From Pseudemcibacter sp038106445 (GTDB lineage Bacteria > Pseudomonadota > Alphaproteobacteria > Sphingomonadales > Emcibacteraceae), in NCBI GenBank assembly GCA_038106445.1, contig JAYODU010000001.1, positions 1-64,000 of the forward strand: a stretch of 64,000 nucleotides of DNA, in the 5' to 3' direction. The notes under the pieces were generated by a model, which ran no database searches, was not told the DNA's origin, and worked only from the letters and a program-made list of their open reading frames with translations. How positions within the stretch are numbered: the first letter of the stretch is position 1; each line of letters starts with the position of its first letter. Shown piece after piece: positions 35,664 through 43,486 of this stretch. A program made the translations under genes and the position numbers.

Positions 35664-35691
35664 ATTCAGACAGACCCCGATTTACGTCCAT

Positions 35692-36399
35692 TTATGCATT
35701 ACTGGTTGATACAAGCGTCCAGTTCGGATCGCCCCTGCGAACATCACGGCAGAATGTCCAGATATCAACGACTGGTATCGGGTTATCGGCATCACCGCTG
35801 ACGATGTTATCATCATTATCCCTGATTGCAACGGTCATATGGCCTGTATAACGTAATGTTATTTCTGCCATAGAGCCTTGAATGCTGGCTTCTTCAATTT
35901 CAATTTTTTCAATATCTTCTATTTTATTATTGAATGAATGACCTTTTTCTTTCATATCTGCTATTGCTTCTTCAAATTGGCCATGAACATCACGGCTAAG
36001 ATAATTTCTTAACGTTTTCAAATCACCCTGCCAGTACGCATTTAGGATCATACCATAAGCATATTCGGCACCATCAATGAAATCAGGCAGATTAAAATTA
36101 CGATCATACTGTCTTATTTTTTCCAGGGTTTCATAATGGGGTGAGGATTTTGAAATACCTATCTCTTTACCGTCTTCAATTCTTTCCTGAAATTCGCTTT
36201 TCGGGCTGTCTCCTCCTTTTATGGAAATGACATTATCGCTATTACGCTTCGCATCAGTTTCCCTTTCTCTTAAATGATGATCGCCTGTTTTTTCGTCCTT
36301 ACCATCATAACCGTCCTTGCGGCCCAAGGTTCTGCGAAGTTGCAGAATGATAAATCCTGCAAAAAGTGCCATTACAATTATAAAAAAATTGTCATCCAT
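35692..36399 (-). CDS. Tim44-domain protein
   Basis: A 235-residue protein with a short N-terminal membrane helix (FFIIVMALFAGFIILQL), a charged linker and a C-terminal Tim44-like domain (about 95-235: FIDGAEYAYGMILNAYWQGD, LSRDVHGQFEEAIADM, and VDIWTFCRDVRRGDPNW). In mitochondria this fold anchors the import motor to the membrane; the bacterial role is unclear, possibly membrane association. It is divergent from fxsA and heads the operon running to the HTH gene. The placement opposite fxsA-secB is the standard alphaproteobacterial one. Confidence 0.92.
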   Translation of the reverse strand: MDDNFFIIVMALFAGFIILQLRRTLGRKDGYDGKDEKTGDHHLRERETDAKRNSDNVISIKGGDSPKSEFQERIEDGKEIGISKSSPHYETLEKIRQYDRNFNLPDFIDGAEYAYGMILNAYWQGDLKTLRNYLSRDVHGQFEEAIADMKEKGHSFNNKIEDIEKIEIEEASIQGSMAEITLRYTGHMTVAIRDNDDNIVSGDADNPIPVVDIWTFCRDVRRGDPNWTLVSTSNA

Positions 36400-36516
36400 T
36401 CTTGCGTCCTGAAATCCTTTATATGTTAGACCCTTGGAGTCTCGTTTATTAATACTATATTAGATAGAGTAAGATGTATATATTCTGAAACTATATTTCA
36501 ATAATGTGGAATTTTA

Positions 36517-36993
36517 ATGCCCTTAATTTTTTTAACCGTATTAATTTCAGTCATCTATCTCGAATTTCTTGTGTTTGCAGAAGTTGCAAGCGAAATTGGT
36601 GGTCTGACTGCACTGATGCTTACCATACTTACAGCCGTTCTTGGCATCTATATCATTCGACAGGAAGGCATACAAGTCCTTGGTAACCTTAAAAATACGG
36701 TTGATCGTGGTGAAAGTCCGGTAGCAGATCTTGTCCACGGTTTTTTTCTCGCCATCGCCGGATTTTTCTTTCTGCTACCGGGATTTATTACAGACACAAT
36801 TGCCGTACTACTTGCCATTTCACCTGTGCGTGCTTTTCTTGGTCGCATGTTAATGAATGGTGTGGATAAAAATTATGCCAGCCGCCCCAAATCAACATAT
36901 ACAGGGGGAATCATTATCGACGGTGAATATAAAGAAAGTGATGACGAACCATCAGAAAAGATAGAAGAAATAAAAAAAGACCCTGAATCCTGA
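36517..36993 (+). CDS. fxsA: FxsA family membrane protein
   Basis: A 158-residue integral membrane protein of the FxsA family, first noted as suppressing phage F exclusion in E. coli. It has three to four hydrophobic segments: LIFLTVLISVIYLEFLVFA, LTALMLTILTAVLGIYII, and the FFLAIAGFFFLLPGFITD segment that is the family hallmark, followed by a charged, hydrophilic tail. The tail is longer and more acidic than in short homologues. It lies between the divergent Tim44-like gene and secB. Confidence 0.9.
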   Translation: MPLIFLTVLISVIYLEFLVFAEVASEIGGLTALMLTILTAVLGIYIIRQEGIQVLGNLKNTVDRGESPVADLVHGFFLAIAGFFFLLPGFITDTIAVLLAISPVRAFLGRMLMNGVDKNYASRPKSTYTGGIIIDGEYKESDDEPSEKIEEIKKDPES

Positions 36994-37110
36994 TAATATT
37001 CCACAAAATAAGCTTTTTTAAGGTTCATTCCCAGGTAATGACTTGTACAACACACAAAAGCATGATAGCAGACGTGATAATTTAGTGACTTTAAACTAGG
37101 AAAAGACGAA

Positions 37111-37620
37111 ATGTCAGATACTACAGAACAAAATGACGTTGAAAATGACGCAGGTAACAATGACGTTCAGATCAGCATTCTTGGCCAATATATCAAGGAT
37201 CTATCATTTGAAAATCCGACACCAGCTCAGACTATACAAAAACTGGCAACTGAAAAACCAACGATGAATATCAACGTTAGCCTAAATGCGCAGCAGCTTG
37301 GGGAAGAAGTTTTTGAAGTGGATTTAAAAATTACAGCCACAGCTGTCAGCAAGGAAGAAACTGCATTCGTAGCCGAACTTTTATATTCAGGACTATTTGG
37401 TATTAAAAATCTACCTGAAGAACAACTGCAGCCATTCCTAATGATTGAAGCACCACGTCAAACTTTTCCTTTTGCCCGCAGAATACTTTCCGATGTAACG
37501 CGTGATGGCGGCTTCCCGCCCCTTATGCTAGAACCGATTGATTTTGCCGGTTTGTATCAACAGCAACTTGCTGCGGCCAGAAAAAAAGCCGCAAAAAAAG
37601 ATGACGTTACAGTGAACTGA
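37111..37620 (+). CDS. secB: Protein-export chaperone SecB
   Basis: Homotetrameric cytoplasmic chaperone that holds preproteins unfolded and hands them to SecA. The 169-residue protein has the core SILGQYIKDLSFENPTPAQ, NVSLNAQQLGEEVFEVDLKI, and the conserved TFPFARRILSDVTRDGGFPP segment, with an acidic N-terminal extension. A strong terminator follows directly. It is convergent with dnaQ. Confidence 0.96.
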   Translation: MSDTTEQNDVENDAGNNDVQISILGQYIKDLSFENPTPAQTIQKLATEKPTMNINVSLNAQQLGEEVFEVDLKITATAVSKEETAFVAELLYSGLFGIKNLPEEQLQPFLMIEAPRQTFPFARRILSDVTRDGGFPPLMLEPIDFAGLYQQQLAAARKKAAKKDDVTVN

Positions 37621-37644
37621 TATACTGTCAAATTATAGAAACAT

Positions 37645-37669
37645 AGGCCTCTTCCATGAGGCCTTTTTT
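37645..37669 (+). terminator. Rho-independent terminator after secB
   Basis: AGGCCTC, a six-base loop (TTCCAT) and GAGGCCT form a perfect 7-bp stem followed by a T run. It lies 25 bases after the secB stop and about 12 bases from the end of the convergent dnaQ gene. Outer GAAAC/GTTTC arms could extend the structure, but a T tract is good only for the plus strand. Confidence 0.88.
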
Positions 37670-37680
37670 GTTTCTACCTT

Positions 37681-38358
37681 TTATTTCCAAAGCGAATTTT
37701 CAATTCCTTTGATGAATTCGATGTGTCTTGCTATCTCTTCTTCGCTAGGGCCGTGAGCTCGAGGTTCGCGAAATATTTTTTCAGCGTCCATTTTAATGGA
37801 AATGGGTTTTAAAACACTATCGCCACTATCAAGTCCCAATCCTGTTTGACGCCCCCCCATTAATTCAAGATATACTTCCGCCAGAAGCTCCGCATCAAGA
37901 AGCGCACCATGCTTGATCCTGTTTGAATTATCAATCGAAAACCGTTTACAAAGCGCATCAAGCGTATTATTGGCGCCGGCAAATTTTCTTCTTGCGATTG
38001 CCAGGGTATCAACTGATCTGCTTGCCGGGTAGGGCGAATATCCAAGGTTTTCCATTTCCCAGTTAATGAATTTCATATCAAATTCTGCATTATGGGCGAC
38101 TAGGTTCATATCTCCGCAAAAATCCCTGAAATCATCAACAATTTCAGAAAATATCGGTTTGTCCCTTAGAAATTCTTCCGTCAGTCCATGAACCTGTTCA
38201 GCGGCGGTTGGCATGTCCCGCTCAGGGTTTATGTAAACGTGGTAGACCTCACCGGTCGGTATATAGTCATCGACAACGACACAGCCAATTTCAACTATGC
38301 GGTCGCCATTATATGGATCAAATCCTGTCGTTTCAGTATCAAATACGACTTCACGCAT
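37681..38358 (-). CDS. dnaQ: DNA polymerase III epsilon subunit (3'-5' proofreading exonuclease)
   Basis: Removes misincorporated bases during replication. The 225-residue protein has the DEDDh exonuclease motifs: FDTETTG (Exo I), HNAEFDMKFI (Exo II), and HGALLDAELLAEVY (Exo III with catalytic His and Asp). The C-terminal tail would bind the alpha subunit. It ends the five-gene unit ppsR / maf / aroE / coaE / dnaQ left of the origin; its start overlaps the coaE stop by 8 bases. Confidence 0.95.
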   Translation of the reverse strand: MREVVFDTETTGFDPYNGDRIVEIGCVVVDDYIPTGEVYHVYINPERDMPTAAEQVHGLTEEFLRDKPIFSEIVDDFRDFCGDMNLVAHNAEFDMKFINWEMENLGYSPYPASRSVDTLAIARRKFAGANNTLDALCKRFSIDNSNRIKHGALLDAELLAEVYLELMGGRQTGLGLDSGDSVLKPISIKMDAEKIFREPRAHGPSEEEIARHIEFIKGIENSLWK

Positions 38359-38941
38359 TGTTTTCTTTCCAAATTTGTTTCAAAACATCTTCCACCTGAT
38401 GGCGAGCATAATCCAATCCACGATCCGTTTGAATTATAAAATCTGCTTTTTTTCTTTTAACATTATCCGGCACCTGTCTTGCCAGAATGTCATTTAGTCT
38501 GTCTTCTGTCATATTTGGCCTGGAAAGCACTCTTTTCTTCTGGATATCATGGGGCGCGGAAACCACAATTATATAGTCAAATTCGTCCTCATACCCTTTT
38601 TCAAACAAAAGCGGAATATCAGAAAGAACGATGTCAGCAATCTGCTTTTTGATAAATTCCTTTCTTTTCTCGCTAACAAGCGGGTGCAGTATTTTTTCCA
38701 GATTTTCAAGCGCTTTATCATCCCCAAATACTTTTTTTGCCAAAAGTTCACGGTCTATTTTATCATCTTTTTTTACACCAGGAAAAGCTCCATCAACCGC
38801 ATCAACCGCAGCACCACCAGGTCCAAGCAGACTATGAACCGCTGCGTCACTATCAAAAACAGGAATGCCAAGGTTAGCAAAAATTTTTGTAGTTTCGGTT
38901 TTACCCATACCAATGGAACCCGTTAATCCAATGGTTATCAT
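38351..38941 (-). CDS. coaE: Dephospho-CoA kinase
   Basis: Phosphorylates dephospho-CoA in the last step of coenzyme A synthesis. The 196-residue P-loop kinase has GLTGSIGMGKTETTKIF at the start, FDSDAAVHSLLGPGG, the VLSDIPLLFEKG motif and SAPHDIQKKRVLSRPNMTED in the lid. Length is standard. The start overlaps the aroE stop (ATGA) and the end overlaps dnaQ. Confidence 0.95.
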   Translation of the reverse strand: MITIGLTGSIGMGKTETTKIFANLGIPVFDSDAAVHSLLGPGGAAVDAVDGAFPGVKKDDKIDRELLAKKVFGDDKALENLEKILHPLVSEKRKEFIKKQIADIVLSDIPLLFEKGYEDEFDYIIVVSAPHDIQKKRVLSRPNMTEDRLNDILARQVPDNVKRKKADFIIQTDRGLDYARHQVEDVLKQIWKENNA

Positions 38942-39783
38942 TTTAATTTTCCAAGCAGATAATGGGCAAGTGCAGCATCAACCTCAGGTATTTTGCCAAA
39001 CCATTTTTCAAATCCCGGTGCTGCCTGATGCAAAAGCATCCCAAGGCCATCAACGGTTCTGTTTCCTCTTGATTTGGCATTTTTTAGAAGATCTGTTTCG
39101 ATGGGGTTATATACTATATCATAAACCACTGCGTCGATTGGCAGTTTTTCAAGATCAATATCAAGGGGCCTTTGGCCTGTCATACCCAAAGTTGTAACAT
39201 TTACTACAAGGTTTGCATCACAAAGGGCATCTTCACGGTCCTCCCATCTGGTCACCTTAATTCTTTTATCAGCAATATCGTCTGCTAAATTTTCTGCTCT
39301 TAAAATGGTGCGATTGCAAAGGCGTATTTCACTTATTCCATCCTCAAGCAAACTAACGATCACGGCGCGTGCTGCGCCACCGGCCCCCAAAACCACACCA
39401 ATCTTATTTGGTGATCTCCAATCCGGTATCGTTTGTTTTAAATGTTTTAAAAAGCCGTATCCATCCGTGTTCGTGCCAATTAATTTTCCTTCTCGGTCAA
39501 AATAAACTGTATTTATAGCCCCTATTTTCTGCGCTTCCGGTTCGACCCTATCTACCAAATCAAGTGCATTTTCTTTATGCGGTACAGTAAGATTTACACC
39601 ACGCAGATTATTTTCTTTCAGATTTGCTATAAATTCCGGCAGTTTATCAGCCGGGATATGAAACGCGGAATAATCACCATTGATTTTATATTTTTTAAGC
39701 CAGTACCCATGTAGCGCCGGTGAAAGGCTATGTGTAATCGGGTCCCCCACAACACCGGCAAATAATGTTTTCTTTTCAGTCAT
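38938..39783 (-). CDS. aroE: Shikimate dehydrogenase
   Basis: NADPH-dependent reduction of 3-dehydroshikimate to shikimate. The 281-residue protein has the substrate-binding GDPITHSLSPALHGYW, the catalytic Lys in VNLTVPHKENAL, the NTDGYGFLKHL motif, the dinucleotide-binding VVLGAGGAARAVI, and the GLGMLLHQAAPGFEKWFG end. Together with aroK and aroB, three shikimate-pathway genes are in this window. Its start overlaps maf by 8 bases. Confidence 0.95.
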   Translation of the reverse strand: MTEKKTLFAGVVGDPITHSLSPALHGYWLKKYKINGDYSAFHIPADKLPEFIANLKENNLRGVNLTVPHKENALDLVDRVEPEAQKIGAINTVYFDREGKLIGTNTDGYGFLKHLKQTIPDWRSPNKIGVVLGAGGAARAVIVSLLEDGISEIRLCNRTILRAENLADDIADKRIKVTRWEDREDALCDANLVVNVTTLGMTGQRPLDIDLEKLPIDAVVYDIVYNPIETDLLKNAKSRGNRTVDGLGMLLHQAAPGFEKWFGKIPEVDAALAHYLLGKLK

Positions 39784-40369
39784 CTATCAGCTTCAATTCC
39801 CTTAATTTATTCAGCAGTGGTACTAAAGGCAGACCAAGAATAGCATGATAGTCGCCATCAATCTTTGAAAATAACTGCACTCCCCTTTCTTCCAGATAAT
39901 AGGCCCCAACCGAACGGGTTAATGCAGAGCCAGCATTATCAATATAACTATATAAAAATTGATCAGAAAATTTTCTCATTGTTAAGGTCGGTACTGCTAC
40001 ATATGACCAGATGATGGCTTCGTTACGGGCCAGGACAACTGCCGTAACCAATTTATGTTCTTTACCCCTCAGTTTTTTCAAATTTGTCTCTGCTTCTTTT
40101 ATATTTTCAGCTTTATCAAAAAGCCGTCCACCACATTGCAAAATCTGATCTGCACCAATAATTATATCGTGTTTTCTTAACGCGCTTACCTTAAGTGCTT
40201 TTTGCTCTGCTAAATATTGGGCAATTTCCGCAGTAGTTGCATTCTTGGCCAGCATTTTATCTTTAATGGACTGCTCGTTAATCACGGATGGCTGCGCGGC
40301 TACATCAAGCCCGGCAGATTTAAGTAAATTTAAGCGGGAAGCACTTTCAGATGCCAGAACAAGTCCCAT
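39776..40369 (-). CDS. maf: Maf-like nucleotide pyrophosphatase
   Basis: Hydrolyses non-canonical or modified nucleoside triphosphates to monophosphates. The 197-residue protein begins VLASESASRLNLLKSAG (the SxSxxR phosphate-binding signature), has the catalytic region IIGADQILQCGGRLFDKA, LRGKEHKLVTAVVL, and YYLEERGVQLFSKIDGDYH. Maf as second gene from the origin on the ppsR side is the same order as in Caulobacter. The exact nucleotide is not predictable. Confidence 0.92.
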   Translation of the reverse strand: MGLVLASESASRLNLLKSAGLDVAAQPSVINEQSIKDKMLAKNATTAEIAQYLAEQKALKVSALRKHDIIIGADQILQCGGRLFDKAENIKEAETNLKKLRGKEHKLVTAVVLARNEAIIWSYVAVPTLTMRKFSDQFLYSYIDNAGSALTRSVGAYYLEERGVQLFSKIDGDYHAILGLPLVPLLNKLRELKLIDD

Positions 40370-40371
40370 TC

Positions 40372-41193
40372 TTATTTTCCATGTTCTTCATCATATTTAT
40401 TTTTCAGGTTTATAATTGCTACAGTTGTTTCTTCGATTGATCGCCTTGTAACATCCACTGTCGGCCATCCCATTTTACTGAATAGCCTGCGGGCTTCTTT
40501 CACCTCTTCTTTTACCAGTTCTTCGTCTATGTAATCCGTTGTTTTACTTTCCTTAAGCATCAAAAGCCGATTGCGACGAATTTGTACCAGCCGATCAACA
40601 CTGTTTACGAGCCCCACCACGAATTTATCTTTACATTTTTCAAGCTCTTCCGGTATGGGACGCCCAGGTACGATCGGGATATTCGCCGCTTTGTAGCCCC
40701 TGTTTGCAAGGTATATACAGGTCGGTGTTTTTGACGTTCTGGAAACGCCGACAAGGATTATATCCGCATCTTCCAGATTTTCTGAAATCTGACCATCATC
40801 ATGAGCGAGCGTATATTGAATAGCATCTATCCGTTCAAAATATTCCTCATCCATCTGATGCTGAAGACCGGGCCGCTCAGTAGGTGTTTCCCCAAGATGA
40901 CGCCCCAGTTCACGAATTATGCCATGAAGAACTGAAATATATGGCCATTTATGTTTAGTGCATGCCTCCACAAGCACATTTTCAATTTCATGATCAACCA
41001 GTGTGAACATGACAATGCCCGGGTTTTCATTCATTTCTGAAATAAGCCGTTCCATATGGCGCGCAGTTCTTATCATCGGCCAGTAATGTTTGATAGGCTC
41101 TATATTGGGAAACTGAACCATTGATGCCTTGGCAACCTGCTCGAGTGTATCACCGGTTGAATCAGATACGAGATGAAGATGCACCTTAGTCAT
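40372..41193 (-). CDS. ppsR: PPDK/PEP synthase regulatory protein (PpsR, DUF299)
   Basis: Bifunctional kinase and pyrophosphorylase controlling pyruvate phosphate dikinase or PEP synthase by phosphorylating a threonine. The 273-residue protein has HLHLVSDSTGDTL at the start, the P-loop VGVSRTSKTPTCIYLANRG (about residues 150-165), IPIVPGRPIPEEL and the C-terminal IEETTVAII. I chose the ATG at 41193, with AAGG six bases upstream and a normal start for the family; an earlier ATG at 41253 lacks a ribosome site. This is the gene known as RP001/CC_0001 that flanks the origin in Rickettsia and Caulobacter. Confidence 0.93.
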   Translation of the reverse strand: MTKVHLHLVSDSTGDTLEQVAKASMVQFPNIEPIKHYWPMIRTARHMERLISEMNENPGIVMFTLVDHEIENVLVEACTKHKWPYISVLHGIIRELGRHLGETPTERPGLQHQMDEEYFERIDAIQYTLAHDDGQISENLEDADIILVGVSRTSKTPTCIYLANRGYKAANIPIVPGRPIPEELEKCKDKFVVGLVNSVDRLVQIRRNRLLMLKESKTTDYIDEELVKEEVKEARRLFSKMGWPTVDVTRRSIEETTVAIINLKNKYDEEHGK

Positions 41194-41553
41194 TTTTGCC
41201 TTCTGGTTATATGAATTGCCTGAATAATGGGGATAAGTAGGTTCATTTTGCAAGCTGTTATTTTATTATCCATGTATTTCTTTTTTAATACAAAATTTTT
41301 CTTATTGTGGATTATTTTTTGATAGCAACATCTGAAAAACGACAATTTGTTTAATTTTTTTACTTATCTTCCAAGCCATACTATTAAAAACTGAATATGC
41401 GCTATCGTCTCAAATCTGTGAATAAAGCTTGTATTAGCTGTGGATATGATTTAATCCACAATCTTCACAGGGCCAAACAACTACTACAATATTTATATAT
41501 AAATATAATAATAGTATTAAGAACAGTGCATAACATTTTATAACGAAAAACAT
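41194..41553. other. Predicted chromosomal replication origin (oriC)
   Basis: The gap between divergent ppsR and hemE is the established site of oriC in Caulobacter and Rickettsia. Here it has several sequences close to the DnaA box TTATCCACA: a TTATNCACA match at 41417-41425 (minus strand, TTATTCACA), and single-mismatch copies at 41306-41314 (TAATCCACA, minus), 41439-41447 (ATATCCACA, minus), 41452-41460 (TAATCCACA, plus) and 41525-41533 (TTATGCACT, minus). A looser one is TTATCCATG at 41266-41274. An almost pure A/T block at 41480-41520 could be the unwinding element. I see no TTAA-N7-TTAA CtrA site. The earlier ATG of ppsR (41253) would shorten the gap by 60 bases. Confidence 0.85.
41417..41425 (-). 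promoter_or_regulatory. DnaA box in oriC
   Basis: TGTGAATAA on the plus strand reads TTATTCACA on the minus strand, a full match to the degenerate consensus TTATNCACA. It is the best box in the ppsR-hemE gap and lies near the two single-mismatch copies at 41439-41460, giving a cluster of three within 45 bases. Confidence 0.75.
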
Positions 41554-42591
41554 ATGACCAGTAACAAACTCTTTATTCAGACTTTAAAAGGAAAGAAAAC
41601 ATGCAGGGTTCCTTTTTGGTTCATGAGGCAGGCAGGCAGATATTTACCTGAATATATGGCCCTTAGAAAAGAAGCAGGCTCATTTCTTGATCTCTGTTAC
41701 AATCCTGATTTTGCAACCGAAGTCACATTGCAACCCATCAGACGGTTCAATATGGATGCTGCCATACTCTTTTCAGATATTCTCGTTATTCCTCACGCGC
41801 TGGGACAGGATTTGGCATTCAAGGCTGGCGAAGGTCCTGTTCTGACACCTGTTAATTCATTAAAAACGCTTGAAGCACTTTCAATGGATAGGCTTCATGA
41901 TCATTTAAGCCCGGTTTATCAAACCGTATCAAATTTATCAGAAAAATTACCGGATAATGTTGCGCTTATCGGTTTTGCCGGTGCACCCTGGACTGTCGCA
42001 ACCTATATGGTCAATGGCAAAGGATCAAAAGATCAGGCCGAAACCAGATTAATGGCTTATCAGGACCGGGAAACTTTTCAGAAGATTATAGATTTACTGG
42101 TTATTTCCACATCTGAATATCTGATTAAACAGGTGGACAATGGTGCTGAAGCGTTACAGATTTTTGATAGCTGGTCCGGTACCCTTCCTGCTGACGAATT
42201 TATTAAATGGTGTATTGAGCCTGTCAAAAAAATTATTGAAAATATCCGCGCGAAGCACCCTGATGTTCCAATTATCGGTTTTCCAAAAGGGGCCGGCGCA
42301 AAATTGAAAAATTTCGTAAAAAAAACGGGGGTTGATGGGGTTAGTATCGATACATCAACTTCTACAACATGGGCAAAAATTGTTATTCAGCCGCTTTGTC
42401 CCGTGCAGGGTAACCTTGACCCCTTATTGCTTGTATCAGGTGGAGCCAAGCTTGAAAAAGCGGTTTATCATATTTTGGATCATTTAAAGGACGGACCGCA
42501 TATATTTAATCTGGGTCACGGGATTATCCCGCAAACACCACCGGAAAATGTAAAACTGGTTTCAGACATAATTTTAGATTACAGAAGATAA
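41554..42591 (+). CDS. hemE: Uroporphyrinogen decarboxylase
   Basis: Decarboxylates uroporphyrinogen III to coproporphyrinogen III in haem synthesis. The 345-residue protein has the signature PFWFMRQAGRYLPEY near the start, FSDILVIPHALG, GFAGAPWTVATYMV, QIFDSWSGTL and NLGHGIIPQTPPENV. Length is normal. It is the first gene to the right of the origin and is followed two bases later by the hemH remnant, with hemJ next. Confidence 0.96.
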   Translation: MTSNKLFIQTLKGKKTCRVPFWFMRQAGRYLPEYMALRKEAGSFLDLCYNPDFATEVTLQPIRRFNMDAAILFSDILVIPHALGQDLAFKAGEGPVLTPVNSLKTLEALSMDRLHDHLSPVYQTVSNLSEKLPDNVALIGFAGAPWTVATYMVNGKGSKDQAETRLMAYQDRETFQKIIDLLVISTSEYLIKQVDNGAEALQIFDSWSGTLPADEFIKWCIEPVKKIIENIRAKHPDVPIIGFPKGAGAKLKNFVKKTGVDGVSIDTSTSTTWAKIVIQPLCPVQGNLDPLLLVSGGAKLEKAVYHILDHLKDGPHIFNLGHGIIPQTPPENVKLVSDIILDYRR

Positions 42592-42593
42592 AA

Positions 42594-42878
42594 ATGAGCA
42601 AAAAAGTTGCCGTTATCATGTTTAAATTGGGTGGGCCGGATAGTCTGGATGCGGTGAAGCCGTTTTTGTTTAATTTATTTTATGATCCGGCCATTATTAC
42701 TGTGCCAAATCCGTTTCGCTGGCTAATTGCCAAAATAATATCAAGCCGCAGAACACCGATTGCCCAAGATATTTACAGGGAAATGGGCGTAAGGGAATAT
42801 ATTCGAATTCCAACCGTACAGGACAGTGAAACATTTATTGCGGGCCTTAAAAATTTGGTTTTGGAACACAGGGTTTGA
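42594..42878 (+). pseudogene. hemH: Ferrochelatase (hemH) with internal in-frame deletion
   Basis: The first ~65 residues are a clear ferrochelatase N-terminus: KVAVIMFKLGGPDSLDAVKP, FLFNLFYDPAIITVPNP and RRTPIAQDIYREMG. The last ~30 (VREYIRIPTVQDSETFIAGL) match the extreme C-terminus. The ~230-250 residues between, with the catalytic histidine and the EHIETL region, are gone: 94 codons remain where 320-350 are usual. The frame is open across the join and the stop is two bases before hemJ, so coupling to hemJ is preserved. The product cannot be a working ferrochelatase. Either the cell has another enzyme for the last haem step, or this is an assembly collapse. Confidence 0.85.
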
Positions 42879-42879
42879 C

Positions 42880-43341
42880 ATGATTGATAGCTTGATCAAT
42901 TTGCTACAGGAATATTATTACTGGCTTCTTTCACTGCATATTATTTCAGTGATCAGCTGGATGGCGGGGATGTTTTATATGCCAAGGTTATTTGTATATC
43001 ACACACGGCTTGAAACGGGTTCTGAAGCGTCGGAAATGTTTAAGGAAATGGAACGTAAGCTTCTGAGGATCATTATAAACCCGGCTATGGCCGCCACCTG
43101 GATATTCGGGCTTGCCCTCTCATTTGGACAGGATAGCTGGCATGCGGGGGGTTGGTTTTACATTAAATTTGCAGCGGTTCTGCTGATGTCAGGATTTCAC
43201 GGTTATCTTTCAAAATGGCGTAAAGTATTTGCGCGTGATGAAAATAAAAAACCTGAAAAATTTTACCGTATGGTCAATGAAATTCCGACTGTACTTATGA
43301 TGGTTATTGTTTTTATGGTAATATTAAAACCATTCTCATAA
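42880..43341 (+). CDS. hemJ: Protoporphyrinogen oxidase HemJ
   Basis: Membrane protein of the UPF0093 family that oxidises protoporphyrinogen IX in many proteobacteria. The 153-residue product has a conserved His in LLSLHIISVISWMAGMFYMP, then RLFVYH, and several hydrophobic helices, including MAATWIFGLALSFG and IKFAAVLLMSGFHGYLS, with HGYLSKWRK being typical. The ATG at 42880 lies two bases after the hemH remnant stop. Retention of hemE and hemJ suggests the haem pathway is in use, which makes the broken hemH more notable. Confidence 0.9.
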   Translation: MIDSLINLLQEYYYWLLSLHIISVISWMAGMFYMPRLFVYHTRLETGSEASEMFKEMERKLLRIIINPAMAATWIFGLALSFGQDSWHAGGWFYIKFAAVLLMSGFHGYLSKWRKVFARDENKKPEKFYRMVNEIPTVLMMVIVFMVILKPFS

Positions 43342-43486
43342 AATAATCTTTGCCAAAGCAGGAAACAAAGAGTATTATCATCATCAGATCGCCCGTCTGG
43401 GCGGAATTCTTCCTATATTTAATCAAATTCTTGAATATCTTAATATTATACAATTCTCATACTGAAAAATCATCTGGACATAAAAT

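Noticed and set aside
43389..43402. Hairpin CGCCC-GTCT-GGGCG before rho as a terminator of hemJ
   Set aside because: The stem is only five base pairs and no T tract follows; kept only as a possible leader element.
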